Source: Neospora caninum Liverpool | Taxonomy: Eukaryota > Apicomplexa > Conoidasida > Eucoccidiorida > Sarcocystidae | Assembly: GCF_000208865.1 (NCBI RefSeq) | Contig: NC_018397.1 | Span: 930,001-994,000, forward strand | DNA length: 64,000 nucleotides | Direction: 5' to 3' | In this document: positions 48,004 to 58,940 of the stretch, piece by piece | Layout of the letters: each line of letters opens with the position of its first letter | How positions within the stretch are numbered: the stretch's first letter is position 1 | Program-made: the position numbers and the translations under genes | The notes under the pieces: generated by a model | What the model was told of the DNA's origin: nothing | Seen by the model: only the letters and a program-made list of their open reading frames with translations | Database searches by the model: none

Positions 48004-50965
48004 TTTCCCCCGGCGATAAGCAGGAACGATGCTTTTTCGGCTGTGTGTTTGTGTGCTGGCCGGGGACATTTTTAGCGGAGCGGGGGAGCAGCGGACGGTC
48101 TCAGACAGCATCTTTTGTTGAAGAAAAAAAAGCCAGGCCAAAACTCATACAAATCCGTTGGGATGTGCATGTGGGGAGTGGAGTCGTCCGTCCGAGGGAA
48201 ACGAGAGCATCGTTCGGAGGGAGTTTGCAGCGACAGCGTACGTCGTGGCCGCATCCCAAGAACGAGGAGGCAGGAGAACTGCAGGAGCTGCAAGAGAGAG
48301 TTGCACGCGGCAAGGGAAGAGAATAGCACATGAAAAGAGTCGACGGCGGTGCGAGGCCAAGGCTCAGTGAATTGAGACAGACTGTAGCCTGCACGAAAAC
48401 CGTCAATTAGCTCCAGCCAGCCTCGGATACAGGCGTGTACTCGGTCACAAGAGCCGTCGTCCCAAACACCATGCACTGTTCATATCGGTCCTTGCCCACC
48501 GAGTCGGACCTTTGGCGAGGCCGTGTTCTCCCATTGCCTCTATTCCAAAGGGAATCTCAGCGGACGCATCACCGTAAAACGATTGAGTGGATTTTGTCGG
48601 TCGTCAGTGAAACGGGCTGTGGAAAAGACGAACCGAGAGCTAATGCTCCCCTCCGCTCTGGATACACATGGTTCATGGAACGAAACCTTAAAACAGCGGA
48701 GACACGGTTTTTCAGCTGAGAGTTCCGTTCAGACTCACCTTGTTGGAAACACGTGCCAGGCCTCCCGTGCGCGTCCGCTCACTGTCGAAGGTACGCCTCC
48801 AGCGGAACCCCCTTGGATCAGCCTACCCGTGGAGAAGAAAGTTGACTGAAGCAAATCTCTGCGAGTCGGTGTGCCTCCTGCTCCAGGTTGAGGAAGAAAA
48901 AATACGAGTTGCAGAGGACCGCCTGTACGCTCGACTTGCTGCACGCTGTCGAGAGACGACAGCTCCAGGCGACAGAAGCAAACGCGAACAGCCGCTCCCC
49001 GTCGTATGAGGGCCGGAGTCAAGTGGAGGAGGTGAAGTCGGCCCCTACCCCGAGAGCTGTGCTGCTCATTTCTTTATTTGCTCCGCCGAGTCTTCCCCAT
49101 GTTTTCGCGGAGTGTAAGGCCTTCCTGTGGGAGGCGAACAAAAAAAAGTTCCGAACGGCACGCGTTGATGGCAGTCTTGACGAGACACAAGGTGGACTAG
49201 AGGAGACAAAGCAGGCTGTTCTCGACGGCGTTGAATTAAGCACCTAGGAACCGCTGCGTAGCCCCCTTTGAAAATGACTCAAGCCTCCAGAGAAAAATGC
49301 AAGAGAAAAGCCTAGTTTATATGCAGCATGGTGCCCATGGTTTTATAGACACATCTCTGTGGCGCGGCACGGGCGGGTCACGAGGACGGTCGCCTCCGCG
49401 CCTCAAATTCTCATTAAAGCGCCGCAATGCTTCTAGACGACAGAAATAAAAAAGACGGGGAAAACACGCTTTTGTACAGTCCTTGCGTGCGCGTACTCGG
49501 CCCCTGGCGCAAATATCCTGGCTTGGCCTGGTCGCGTCTTCTCATCGAGCGCTGCATTCGTGGCGGCGTCTTGCTGCTAGCGACACGAGACGTGGGTTGA
49601 CACGAGGCGCTAAAGCGCCGCGCGGCCCGCTACGCCCCCGAAGCGACTCGTTTTGCCGTCCTTTTCCGCTTCCACGTTTCACGGATAATTTGCGCTGTTC
49701 TGTGGTATGTTTCACGGTGTCAACGGCCTCTTTGGAGCAGGAACCAAAGATTTCCAAAGTTCGCCAAACCCCGAGAGCTGCCGACCAGCTCCTGCCACTC
49801 AGATCGATGGCAGGCATCGGGTAGGTGGGGAAGAACCGAAATGGAGAAGCGAAAGGAAGTACGAGGAGATCCTCCGCGTTTGCTGCACACATCTTTCTTC
49901 GTTCGACGAAACGTATCGCAGCAGCCTCCCGCTACGAAAGGCCAGCTTGCGTCTCGGCTGCGCTAGACAAGAGTGCCTCCGCGAGGGGCTTTTTCGACAT
50001 CCAGCCTGGTCGTTCTCCCGAACCCCAGAAAAGGCAGTGGAGATTTGAGTTTCTTCTCCTGACAGAGACTTCTCTGGCCAAAGGATCCGCCACGATGTTC
50101 TTCGCTAGGACGCATGCCCGCGCCTCGAATCTTCAAGACACCACCTGAGGCCACGTTCTTTGACCCTCCGCATATCTGTCGTTCTGCCTTGAAGCCCGAG
50201 TCGCTCTCGCTCTCTCTCTTCCCGGGCGGAAATGTCCAGCCTGCCTCGTCCCTAAGCGCGTGCTATCCCTCGCCTTCTTCGCGCCTCGCTCACACTGCAG
50301 TGCCTTTGTTTTTTTTTGATCGACACCAAGCAGTCTCCTTTCGCGTCTCCGACCGTGCGACAAAGGCCCGAGCGAAGTCCCCTCGCGGCTACAGAGGGGT
50401 CTCGGAGCGTGCGCTCTGGACTCCCCTCGACTTGTTTTTTTCCGCGGATGTCCTTTAAATTGTTTCAGATGCTCTGGCCGCAGAATCCACACGCGAGCTC
50501 TGCTGGACAAAATCCGTGGTGGTGCTGGGACAGTTCAGCCTCAGGACTACAAGACACAACAAACAACGGTTCCGTTCGCGGCCTTCTCAGTTTTTGCTGA
50601 CCCACTCTCTTCCTTGAACTCTCACCGCCTCTCCGCCTTCGGGGAGGGTGGCTTCAAAAGAAAAACAGGGGCGGCTTTGCTGGTTCTCTCTCTCCCCACT
50701 TGGCTTTCAGAAGCTGGACTCTCTTTGCTTAGCGCACTATCCTCGGATAAGTTTCCAACTCTTTCGTCGCTTCCTCGTTTCGACGTGTTTTCGAAACCCA
50801 AATTCTCGTAGAAGGACCCCGCTGCCTACCCGCCTTCCGTTCGTTCCTCCCGTTGCGTTGCGTTCCACCCGCCAACCGTTCCCCGTCATTTTCTCCAAGC
50901 CCCATACGTGTTTTTGTATCCTTTCCCCTAAGTGCGTTCTGTGCTCTTCTGAGTCCATTTGAAGA
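48004..50965. promoter_or_regulatory. Shared upstream region of two divergent secretory-protein genes
   Basis: The start codons of the minus-strand 216-residue gene and the plus-strand 474-residue gene face away from each other across about 3 kb, so both promoters must lie here. On the plus strand, 50150-50960 is T/C-rich like a coccidian leader. A possible small gene fragment (48886-49247) lies inside and, if real, would shorten the shared region. No TATA box or defined transcription-factor site can be called by eye. Confidence 0.45.
48886..49247 (+). CDS. Possible short coding exon(s), helical protein of unknown identity
   Basis: A plus-strand frame open from the LRKKKYELQ segment (after an apparent acceptor CTGCTCCAG at about 48887) to a TAG at 49247 has heptad-like, charged sequence. 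Examples are LDLLHAVERRQLQATEANAN and ARVDGSLDETQGGLEETKQA. The part in between (AVLLISLFAPPSLPHVF) could be a short retained intron. The last segment vaguely recalls the start of a SNARE-type coiled coil, but no membrane anchor or downstream exon could be tied to it. This is weak evidence; it may be a chance frame in the shared upstream region. Confidence 0.28.
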
Positions 50966-52390
50966 ATGTACGGTCCGGCTTCCCTCTCTTTGCGGCAGTG
51001 GGAAGGTGATGCTCAGAAGGTGTCGCCTTTACGTCCCCAGCTGCACTGTCTCCAGCTGATTCCTCTGCTCCTCCTTTTGTCGCCTCTTTCTCTAGAAAGT
51101 CCCTTCTCACTTCTGGCCGTGGCGCGGCCCCAGCACTCTACATCTGACTTTCTGGATACGTCAGGGAAGCCTGGCGAAAGGCTTCATCTTCTCTCTCCCG
51201 ACACGGCGTTTCCCGTCTCGCAACACCGCAGTGAGACGGCCAGCCCGGCTGTGGGGGACAACGACGAAATGGAAGAGAAAGACAAGACATACGGGATGGG
51301 AGCGGGGAAACAGGCCCCATACTCCGAAGGACAACACGCAGACGAAGCCGCACCGACCGCATTTCTGCAGGAGGGGGCGTGGATCACGAAACAGTTCCTG
51401 CAGCAAGAGTTCATGAGAAAGGCTGCTGTCCAAGCACGCGCTCGAGAAGAGAAGAAGGCGCACAAGGACAGAAGCAGCTCTAATTCTGGCCACGCGAAGG
51501 AAGCCAGGCAAACGGGAACGACCGGTGGCGACGACGAGTTGGCCATTTTCGAACGGAGGGGAACTCGTTCCTGGCGGAGCATTTTCGATTCCGAATCGAC
51601 GGCGCCAGCAAAGGCTGAGCACAGAGAGGCGCCAAGAGACGAGAAGGCCGACGCAACTCGGCATGTTTCGGAGGACGGCGATAGCGCCGGAAAGGGACAA
51701 GGCGGACGGGGCGGGGAGGCGGACCCCCAGCACGGTCCGAAGACTTCGCAGCCTGCCTCCGGGATGACACCGCTTCCTTCTGTGTCTTTCCTGGAATACC
51801 ATTCCTCTCGTCCTCCCTACTCGCCATCCGCTGTTCCCGATGGGAGACACATAAGGGCCGTGCGGACCCATCTGGCTTCTTCGGCCCCTCCACCCTCGCT
51901 CTCGCGTTCCTCTGCTCTGCAGTCTCTGCCCGCGGCGCCACTTTCGTCTGCTTCCCCCTCTGCGTTGTCGCCTGACGCGCCTTCGTCTCGCGCGCTGCCT
52001 GCTGGCGCGCCCGCTCTCCATGGAAGGCCTTCGCTCCACGCGCCTTCTGTCCTGTCTTCTCCCGAAGAAGCTGCTGCAGTCTCTCACCTCCAAACGAAAA
52101 TGCAGTTCGTTGAGCAGGTTCTGGCGACAGCCCTCAGCGGTGGAGCGCAAGTGCTCGCGCAGAACGGAGGCCTCCCTGCATCTGGAGGGGTTCCTATGCA
52201 GCAGGTTACCATGGCGGGCATGCGGCCGACGGTGATGGGGCCAGCGGACTACGGCATGGTAGCGGCGAGTCAGGAGCTGGGAACTGTCGAGATTGCTTTG
52301 ATCATCATGGGTTGCCTTCTGGGGATTGGCCTTCTCGCTGGACTGGTTTACTTTTTTGTTGCTGGAGGCAGAAGGCGCCGACGACGATGA
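50966..52390 (+). CDS. Secretory-pathway protein with C-terminal membrane span and Arg6 tail (474 residues)
   Basis: Single-exon ORF from the ATG at 50966. Residues ~31-52 are hydrophobic (LIPLLLLLSPLSLESPFSLL), preceded by a ~30-residue polar/basic lead. That fits a signal peptide with a long n-region or a signal anchor. A long polar section follows (acidic/basic with Gln-, Ser- and Pro-rich runs), with a short helical part FLQQEFMRKAAVQARAREEK and a second near the end (LQTKMQFVEQVLATALSGGA). Close to the C-terminus is a strong span (VEIALIIMGCLLGIGLLAGL and on), directly followed by GGRRRRRR at the end. Neither catalytic motif nor known domain is seen. Like its divergent neighbour at 46909, it has an N-terminal hydrophobic segment, a disordered middle and a C-terminal span. 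The function is unknown; an endomembrane or secreted-organelle location is inferred. Confidence 0.82.
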   Translation: MYGPASLSLRQWEGDAQKVSPLRPQLHCLQLIPLLLLLSPLSLESPFSLLAVARPQHSTSDFLDTSGKPGERLHLLSPDTAFPVSQHRSETASPAVGDNDEMEEKDKTYGMGAGKQAPYSEGQHADEAAPTAFLQEGAWITKQFLQQEFMRKAAVQARAREEKKAHKDRSSSNSGHAKEARQTGTTGGDDELAIFERRGTRSWRSIFDSESTAPAKAEHREAPRDEKADATRHVSEDGDSAGKGQGGRGGEADPQHGPKTSQPASGMTPLPSVSFLEYHSSRPPYSPSAVPDGRHIRAVRTHLASSAPPPSLSRSSALQSLPAAPLSSASPSALSPDAPSSRALPAGAPALHGRPSLHAPSVLSSPEEAAAVSHLQTKMQFVEQVLATALSGGAQVLAQNGGLPASGGVPMQQVTMAGMRPTVMGPADYGMVAASQELGTVEIALIIMGCLLGIGLLAGLVYFFVAGGRRRRRR

Positions 52391-55133
52391 CTGTCGGCGA
52401 GGGGCGGCGAGCTGCGTTCAGAAGCCATGCAGGATCTGAAGCCGACGCCGCTTGTGTCCCTCTCGGGGCAGTCCTCGAGACAGAAAAAAGCGGACCGAGA
52501 CAGCCAGAGCGGGGTTGATGCAAATAGATTCGACTGCGGTAAGAGAGAGTCCTTGGCGACCGCGAGCTCCGGAACTTTTTTTTGATGCCTCCGTGCAGCG
52601 GTGCGGCTTTCGTGGAGGGAAAGTTTCACTCGTGGCGCGGATCCAACGAAGAGGCAGGGGACGGCTCATGGACACCAAACGATCGGACACGCAAGAGGGA
52701 GCCAATGCGGAGGCGCTGGCGGAGGGAAGAAAACGACGAATAGAACGAACCGTGCCAAGTCAATGCGAAGACGCGGCGAGAAGAGAGAAGCCGGTGGAGC
52801 AGAGCGGCCGACAGTTGACGCAGCAGACTGCAGAAAAAGAGGATGAAAGAAAAGAGGCAAGAAGCTGTGGGAAGCGATGCGCTGACACACTCAGGCGCTG
52901 CGTTGAGAGACTGTCGAAGAGACGGTGTTCGCACACGAGGGACACCCGCCGACGGCAGCACAAATCCACCAAAGAGAAAGAACAGAGAAGGCAACCGGCG
53001 TGCCACGTTTCTTTGCCTCAGGAGAAAGGCGAACCTGCCTTGAACGTACTCATTCACTCTGTTTTGAGAGAGCTGTCAGGCACTCGAACTTTTCCACCCC
53101 TGTGGCGAGCTCTCGTGAACGTTCAAGTTCGGGCGTCCGTTGTCGCTACTCTCATCTTGTGAGGCGAGAAACACACTGCGCCTACAGACGGCATCTGCTC
53201 CGTCCTGATTTCCCGATTTCCTGGGCTCTCGCGTTTTAACTGATGCCAAAATTCGTAGACGCAGATGGCAAACCGTTCCATTCGCGGGGGCGCATCAGCA
53301 GTTGTTGGTGTCTTCTCGCCTATGCGAGTAAATTGTTGCCTACCTTCTACGCTTCGTCGTTTTTTTTTCTCACCTCTGTCTATCCATTTCTCGTCCTCTG
53401 AGTGGCCGTTCACACCACCCGTCTTCCTACACGTGGTGAAAGAAACATCACGACTGGGAAAGGCTGACCGAACAAAACACCAATGTGATCAAACCGTCTG
53501 GGACTCGTTTTTACCACCAGATGTTTCTTGCCTCCTTTGGGGTTCCCTGCATGTTGACACGATATATACGGCATTCATTGTAGCCACCCTCTCTTTGACG
53601 TCTCCAATAGAGCGATCTCACAAGAGGCTTTCGAAAAGAGACCGGATAGGCGTTGCGTTCGCCAACTGAGAGGACCCGGAAACAAATTTCTGCTTTCTCG
53701 TCAAAAGGTGAGAAGACCACGTGATTGAACAGGGGTTACCCGCGGCCACCACTGCGTATGTTACACGAGTAGGGGAAATCAACAGCAGTGAGCATTTTCA
53801 GTAAAAAAGGCCCTGGATCGGTCGGTTTTGGAAAGCGTGCGCGTATGTGACGGACGCTGAAGTTCCGACCTTTTAAGGGAAACCCGCTGATACACCTGAG
53901 AAAAAGATAAAGGTCATTTGCTGTCGGCCGACACCTCCAAAGCACCAAGGATTGCCCGGACGATCGATCAGAGAAGAAGGAAGGCCTCCTCAGCTCAAAC
54001 GTCTTCGAGCTCGTGACTCTGAGGCTGAACTGGTATGGCCCTGTCGCGACTCGGCCGATGGTTAGGAGTCGTGAAGTCTGTTGCAGCAAAGCACAGCTGC
54101 CCGACGCGCGTGGAACCAGACGCACTTGCCAGAGTTAACCTCCTGTGCATCTAACGTTAACGCCCCTGGAAAACGGTCACTGCACATCTGAACCCTCGTT
54201 CTGCGACTCTGAGGCTGCCAGGACGGGCACCAGACCAGCAGGTCACCTGTTTGGGATTCTCGTGCGTTGCATGCAGAAGGGAAGAGAGGCCATCGTGTTG
54301 TCTTTTCAAACGCGGTGCGAACACCTGCACTTTTTTGGAGAGAGTTGAGCAGTGCGACTGCAAATGGGTTTTACGGGTGGGCGGCGGAATAACCGGACGG
54401 TCCATATGACCGACCTCTCTATTTGGAGCCCCAAGCTGCCGGCAGCTGTTTGCCACTTGGCCCTAGAGACGCCTTGTTCAAGAGTCGTGCAAGCTTTCGT
54501 TTGTCGCGTCCTACACCAAAAGAGATAAGCCTTCGTGATTTGGCCGACACCACGCAGACAGAAGCCACGGGCGTGGCGGTCGAGACGTCTTGCTGTAAAA
54601 GCGTGAGATGGGAACCTGTCTACCAAGTGTCCAGGCTGGCGTCGCGGGGAAGACAAGAAACTGGCCATGCGTGCAGAAAGAACCTCATTTCACAGACACC
54701 AGCCTAGTCAGGCCTATTCCCAATTGTCGCTGCGAGCTGTTTTTACGTCCCCCACGACAGATTTCTGGACTTCACCCCTTAATGCTCGCCACCCGGACCT
54801 GTTCGAATGCTCCATCCGTCTACTCTGCTCAAGTGCCGTGGCCCGTATGAACCTAGCATCTGCGCCTGTTGACAAAAAACGTGGGACACAGGCGCAGAAT
54901 GTGCATGCCGTATCCAAGCGGAGGACTCGTGCTGCGACCAGAACGGCCTGTCTGGAGCACTCTCGCTATTATTTGAAGCAATATGCGTGGTGAGCAATGA
55001 GCAGAACTGTCGGCTGCATTGCTAAACAATTGGCCCCGGCGGTTGCCTCGTGCGAATGGCTACGGGCTTCCTCACAGATTGTACTTGCAACCCCGTCCAC
55101 AGCGGGGTCCGGCATCGGAAAGCGAATTCACCG
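52391..55133. other. 3' flanks between two convergent genes; nothing else supported
   Basis: The region lies between the stop of the 474-residue protein (plus) and the stop of the bestrophin-like gene (minus). Its ORFs, including 236 codons at 52452-53162 and 129 minus-strand codons at 53736-54125, are Arg/Ser-rich without motifs, and both flanking genes need 3' untranslated regions here. No RNA gene or repeat was noticed. Confidence 0.5.
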
Positions 55134-58100
55134 TCATTCCAGGCCGCCTGCCTCAATCTTGCCATCCGTGGCAACTCTGGCCCCCCTCCGACCTGCAAGA
55201 AAGTTTCCCATCGAAGACCAAAAGCTTGCTTTGCAGGGTGTACGGGCCGCTGAGGAAGGGGAGCATGCGACTGATGAAGGATACGACTCTGCGTGGAAGA
55301 GAGGTGGCCCAGCTTGCCCGACGGTGAAAAATGACGAGCATTCGGCCTCCATGCGGTGAACGTAGAGGTCCTTGGGGAAGGCGACGGACTTGTAGCTGTA
55401 GGGCACACAGGGTGACATGGCGTCCGTCGGATTCAGAGAGCGTTTCCAGGCGGTTTTGCTCAGCGGTTTCCGCGGCTCCTTTGCACCCGTAACCTCGTTC
55501 CGCCGCCGGATAACGCGTGTCAGCATCTGCGTTCCCGATTCCCACGTTCCCCTGGATTTCTCGGTTTGCCCGTCAGCGCCCCGTCCGTAGGATCCAGTCT
55601 TGCTGTTTCCTCGCGATCCCGTCTCTTACCCGAAAGGGTGCCCAATAGTCTGAGCAAGGTTGATCATGCCGTGGTAAAAAATCGGGATCACGATAAGCAG
55701 CATGAGATGCATGAGCAGCATCTGGGCGACTTCCCACACAGCCGTGCGCTGCATAGGCAGGAGCCGTCCGCCTCCGTCGCCTGCGACTCTCACGCTCGCC
55801 TGGCTCCTTCCCGAGAGCCCCGCCCCGGCCTGTCCAGGCGGCGAAGTGGCGACACTCGTCGCGAGAATTGGAGGGCCCCCGATGAGAGGTGGAGGCGCAA
55901 ACCATGTGGCGCGTGCCTCGTACGCCTCTGCTAGCTGGCTGACGCATGCAGCCGCCCCCACCCCTGTAAGGATGGAGAGAAACAGGTTGTTGATGTGCAC
56001 TAAAAGCGACAAGAGGTGGACGTAGGAGAAGGGAAGTTGCGTCTCTACGAAGGCCCAGCACGCCGCCACTTCGCCGCGACCCTGAACGCGAACCCAGAAA
56101 AGCTGACTTGGAGATCAACGAACGAGGCAAAGCCTCTGGGAATCTGTCCTTCGTCCCAGGGGGGCGTTTCCAAATAGAAAAAGACTGCAAGGGCTACGCC
56201 ATACCCCCTCTCTAGCTACTGGTGCAAGAACCCAATAGACGTGTAAGCCTCCTGCCTCCAAAGCCGGACACCCTTCCTCGTATACACCGGAAAGTGGATG
56301 GCTCTGGCAAACACCCAAAAAACTTCGGCTACCCGCCAGCCGGATACGGTGGGTTTTTTCCCGCAGGAAACTCTCAGAACGACGCGTGCCACGCCAACGG
56401 GACACACGAAGGCCGCTCTCTATCTACCAAGTCATCTGCTCTTTCCTCTCGCTTCGTCTTCCGCTTCAACGCATGTGTGGGGCCTCCCTCCCTCTTCTTT
56501 CTTTTGTGTCTTCGCTCTCTCTCTCTTGTCTCGCCGCCCCTGTTGCGCCTGTTGCGACGCTTCTGCTCCCCCCACAGCTTCTCTCTCCCTCGTTCCCTGC
56601 GGTTTTCTCTCTCCCTCTTTCCCTGCGGTGTCTGTGCGCTTCCCAAAGGCATGCTCTCTCTCTCCCCTTCTCGCGGCGCGTCCAGCGCCTTACCCTCGCG
56701 CAGATTTCGTGCCACTTTCGCGTGGTGTTTGCCGCGAATAGAAGCCGCCCGCGCTTGGCGAGGAGCGAGCTAAGCTGGGACAGCCAAACCCAGACGACTT
56801 GCGCTTTCGACGGCGCTGGCTGAAGGAGGCGGATCTCTTGCTCATCTAGAAGCCCCGCGTCTGCGTGAGGTTGCGTAAGTCGAGGAAAAGAGACAGGCAG
56901 AACAGAGAGCGTCTTGGTGTGTCTTGCACGTTGCAGACAACGCAGAACTTGGCCGATTCAGGCTCTTTTCACGGGTTTCCTCGCCGCCAAGCGCAAAGCC
57001 GTAACGCGGGCGGAAGACCTGTGTGAACCAATACGACGCCAAGCCCAGTTCGTTCTCACATTTTTGCATCTGCACAACGTTCATGCAGCCTTTCGTGTGT
57101 AACCTCTGTCTTCGAGGTGACGAATTCGGTTTCCGGAATATCTACGAAAAAGTTCTGGTGTGTTTAGTAGACCGCTCTGTGTCAACTTCCCCATTCGTCC
57201 GGCTCTGTCGATCTACATGTCCTTTTCTCGGTGCTGTCTACGCAGCTTGACTGAAGCAGAGAAATGCACGAGAAACGGACGCTTAGCAGAGGGACTGACG
57301 TTCATCATCTAGCCAGTGTTAGGACAGACCTTGTGTCGAAGCGACCGCGCCGCAGAAGGCGTTTCGAGCGCAAGGAGTGGAAACTCGTAACGGCTAAAGT
57401 TGGCAGGCCGACGTACTTTGAAGGTAGGTGAGGTCGCCGTTTTCCCGTTCGGCTGCATCAAAGGTGAGGTTCATGGTGACCATCCCGAGACGGAGAATCA
57501 GGCGCAGGACATTGGACTTGGTCAGCAACCGTCGCTCCTCGTCTTCTTCGAGATGCAACGTGAGGACGCGTCTTTCGTCTGCGCTCTCTTGCTTTCTCTC
57601 CTTTTCGAGTCTGCCTCTCTCCTCACCGTTCCCACGGGTCATCGCTTGTCGGCTCTGCCCGCCATCTAGGCCGGCTCCTCCGGTATTCCGCTCCTCACCG
57701 TTTTCCTCCGCCTTCTTTCTTCCGCGTCCTGCGTCTTCTTCGCCTCTCCATCTCTCGGGCGCAGAAGGCTCAGGGGCGCGTCTGTCGCTCTTCCCACAGG
57801 TCCTCGCCTCTGGCTCTTCTCCGCACTCGTCGCTTGGCTGTCTTGGCCAGCGATCCGAAAGCGGCGACACGGAGGGGACAGGAGGAAGCAGAACTCCGGT
57901 CGATAACTCGACGTTCTCATTGTCGTCGAGAACGTGTGAGCAAGCGAGCATGCAGAGGTCGTCGACACAACCCCACAGATGGTCAATGTGCATCCGCAGG
58001 GACCACCACCGCGAAAGCGAGTTGGAGACGTACATGCCCAGAAGAAAGCCAATCAAGGTAGACAGATAGTCCACGAGGGCTTTGAAGGACGTATACTGAA

Positions 58101-58940
58101 GATGCGACGCCTCCTGAGAACAAGAAGAAGGACGACAGGGCAGGTGGGTGGGCGAAAGATGATGAGACAGAAACGCTAAGAAGTGGTCAACGGCGACAGG
58201 GAACAAAGGGAGACAGAACGGATGCATCTCGTGCTATTCGGATGTTTCCAGAGAACGGCTGCCAGAACGAAGGATCTCGATACGAGAGGGACAAGGCCGT
58301 GGCGCCGGCCTACACTCTGCTCGTTGTCCTTTCCGTTTGGTGTGCTTTCAGACATCGGTCCCAGAGCACGTGTCGCACATCAACACTGCTGCAAACTCTT
58401 TGTCGCTCCCCCTCCTCTGTGACTGTCTGTGCACTTTCGTCTCTCTGGTGCAACTCCTTTTTCCGGTTGGTTTCTTCCCCTGCCCGCCTTTCTCTTCTTT
58501 CCTCCTCCTCCTCAAGTCGATCTCTTTCTCTTCTTTCCTCAAGTCGATCTCTTTCTCGTCTTTCCTCGTTCGCCGCGGCTTGGACGTACAGATTCCAAGT
58601 GGAGAATGAGAAGGCAGATCATAAGCGCAAGGATCCAGTAGAGAAGCACGGCCGACCAAAGTCGTCGGGAGGTGAACACCGTGCCCGACAACAAGGTGAA
58701 GACTTGCCAGGAACTGATAACTTCGTCACTGTACCGAACCAGCTGTCCTGGCGCCTTCCGTTTTCTCCTCGCGCCTCGCTCCTTGTTCTCTTCCGGCTGG
58801 CCGAAGAACAGCGGAGTGCCTCTGCCTTCCAGCAGGTGCGCATGCTCCCCCCGCTTCTCCCCTCCTCTCCCCTCGCCAGCTTCCTCCCTCCCGCCATGCT
58901 TTGGTGTGCCGAGAAAAACGACGCCGCAGTCAGCCAGCAT
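55134..58940 (-). CDS. Bestrophin-family anion channel
   Basis: Bestrophins are pentameric chloride/bicarbonate channels. Exons on the minus strand: 58940-58590, 58113-57417, 56860-56694, 56081-55630 and 55551-55134. All junctions are GT-AG and phase-consistent; total 2085 nt, 694 residues. The start ATG at 58940 opens MLADCGVVF. TM1 lies near residues 88-112 (WQVFTLLSGTVFTSRRLWSA, then a hydrophobic run). The family signature is at ~140-157: LGMYVSNSLSRWWSLR, with the conserved RWW. A ~130-residue charged, low-complexity insert follows in exon 2. Then come AGLLDEQEIRLLQ and KAQVVWVWLSQLSSLLAKRG (matching the bestrophin cytosolic helices), QLPFSYVHLLSLLVHINNLF (the conserved P.Y segment), and a late hydrophobic helix leading into LAQTIGHPFG. 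That aligns with the NPFG.DDDDFE region, but here the Asp cluster is not evident after the splice. The C-terminal end of the last exon (after FTVGQAG) is less certain. Confidence 0.88.
56579..56630. repeat. Two-copy 26-bp tandem repeat in a bestrophin-gene intron
   Basis: Two units of 26 bp (56579-56604 and 56605-56630), each starting TTCTCTCTCCCTC, lie in the intron between exons 56860-56694 and 56081-55630. The whole intron is C/T-rich on the plus strand, so purine-rich in the transcript. No coding signal. Confidence 0.8.
58511..58564. repeat. Two-copy 27-bp tandem repeat in the first bestrophin-gene intron
   Basis: Units 58511-58537 and 58538-58564 both begin CTCAAGTCGATCTCTTTCTC and differ at one base. 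They lie just downstream (in transcript sense) of the donor at 58590, in the first intron. Confidence 0.85.

Noticed and set aside
52452..53162. 236-codon plus-strand ORF after the 474-residue protein gene
   Set aside because: Arg/Lys/Glu-rich composition without domain, signal or splice support; it lies where a 3' untranslated region is expected.
54145..55359. Plus-strand ORFs of up to 120 codons around the bestrophin 3' end
   Set aside because: They overlap the antisense of the last bestrophin exon or its 3' flank and show no protein features.
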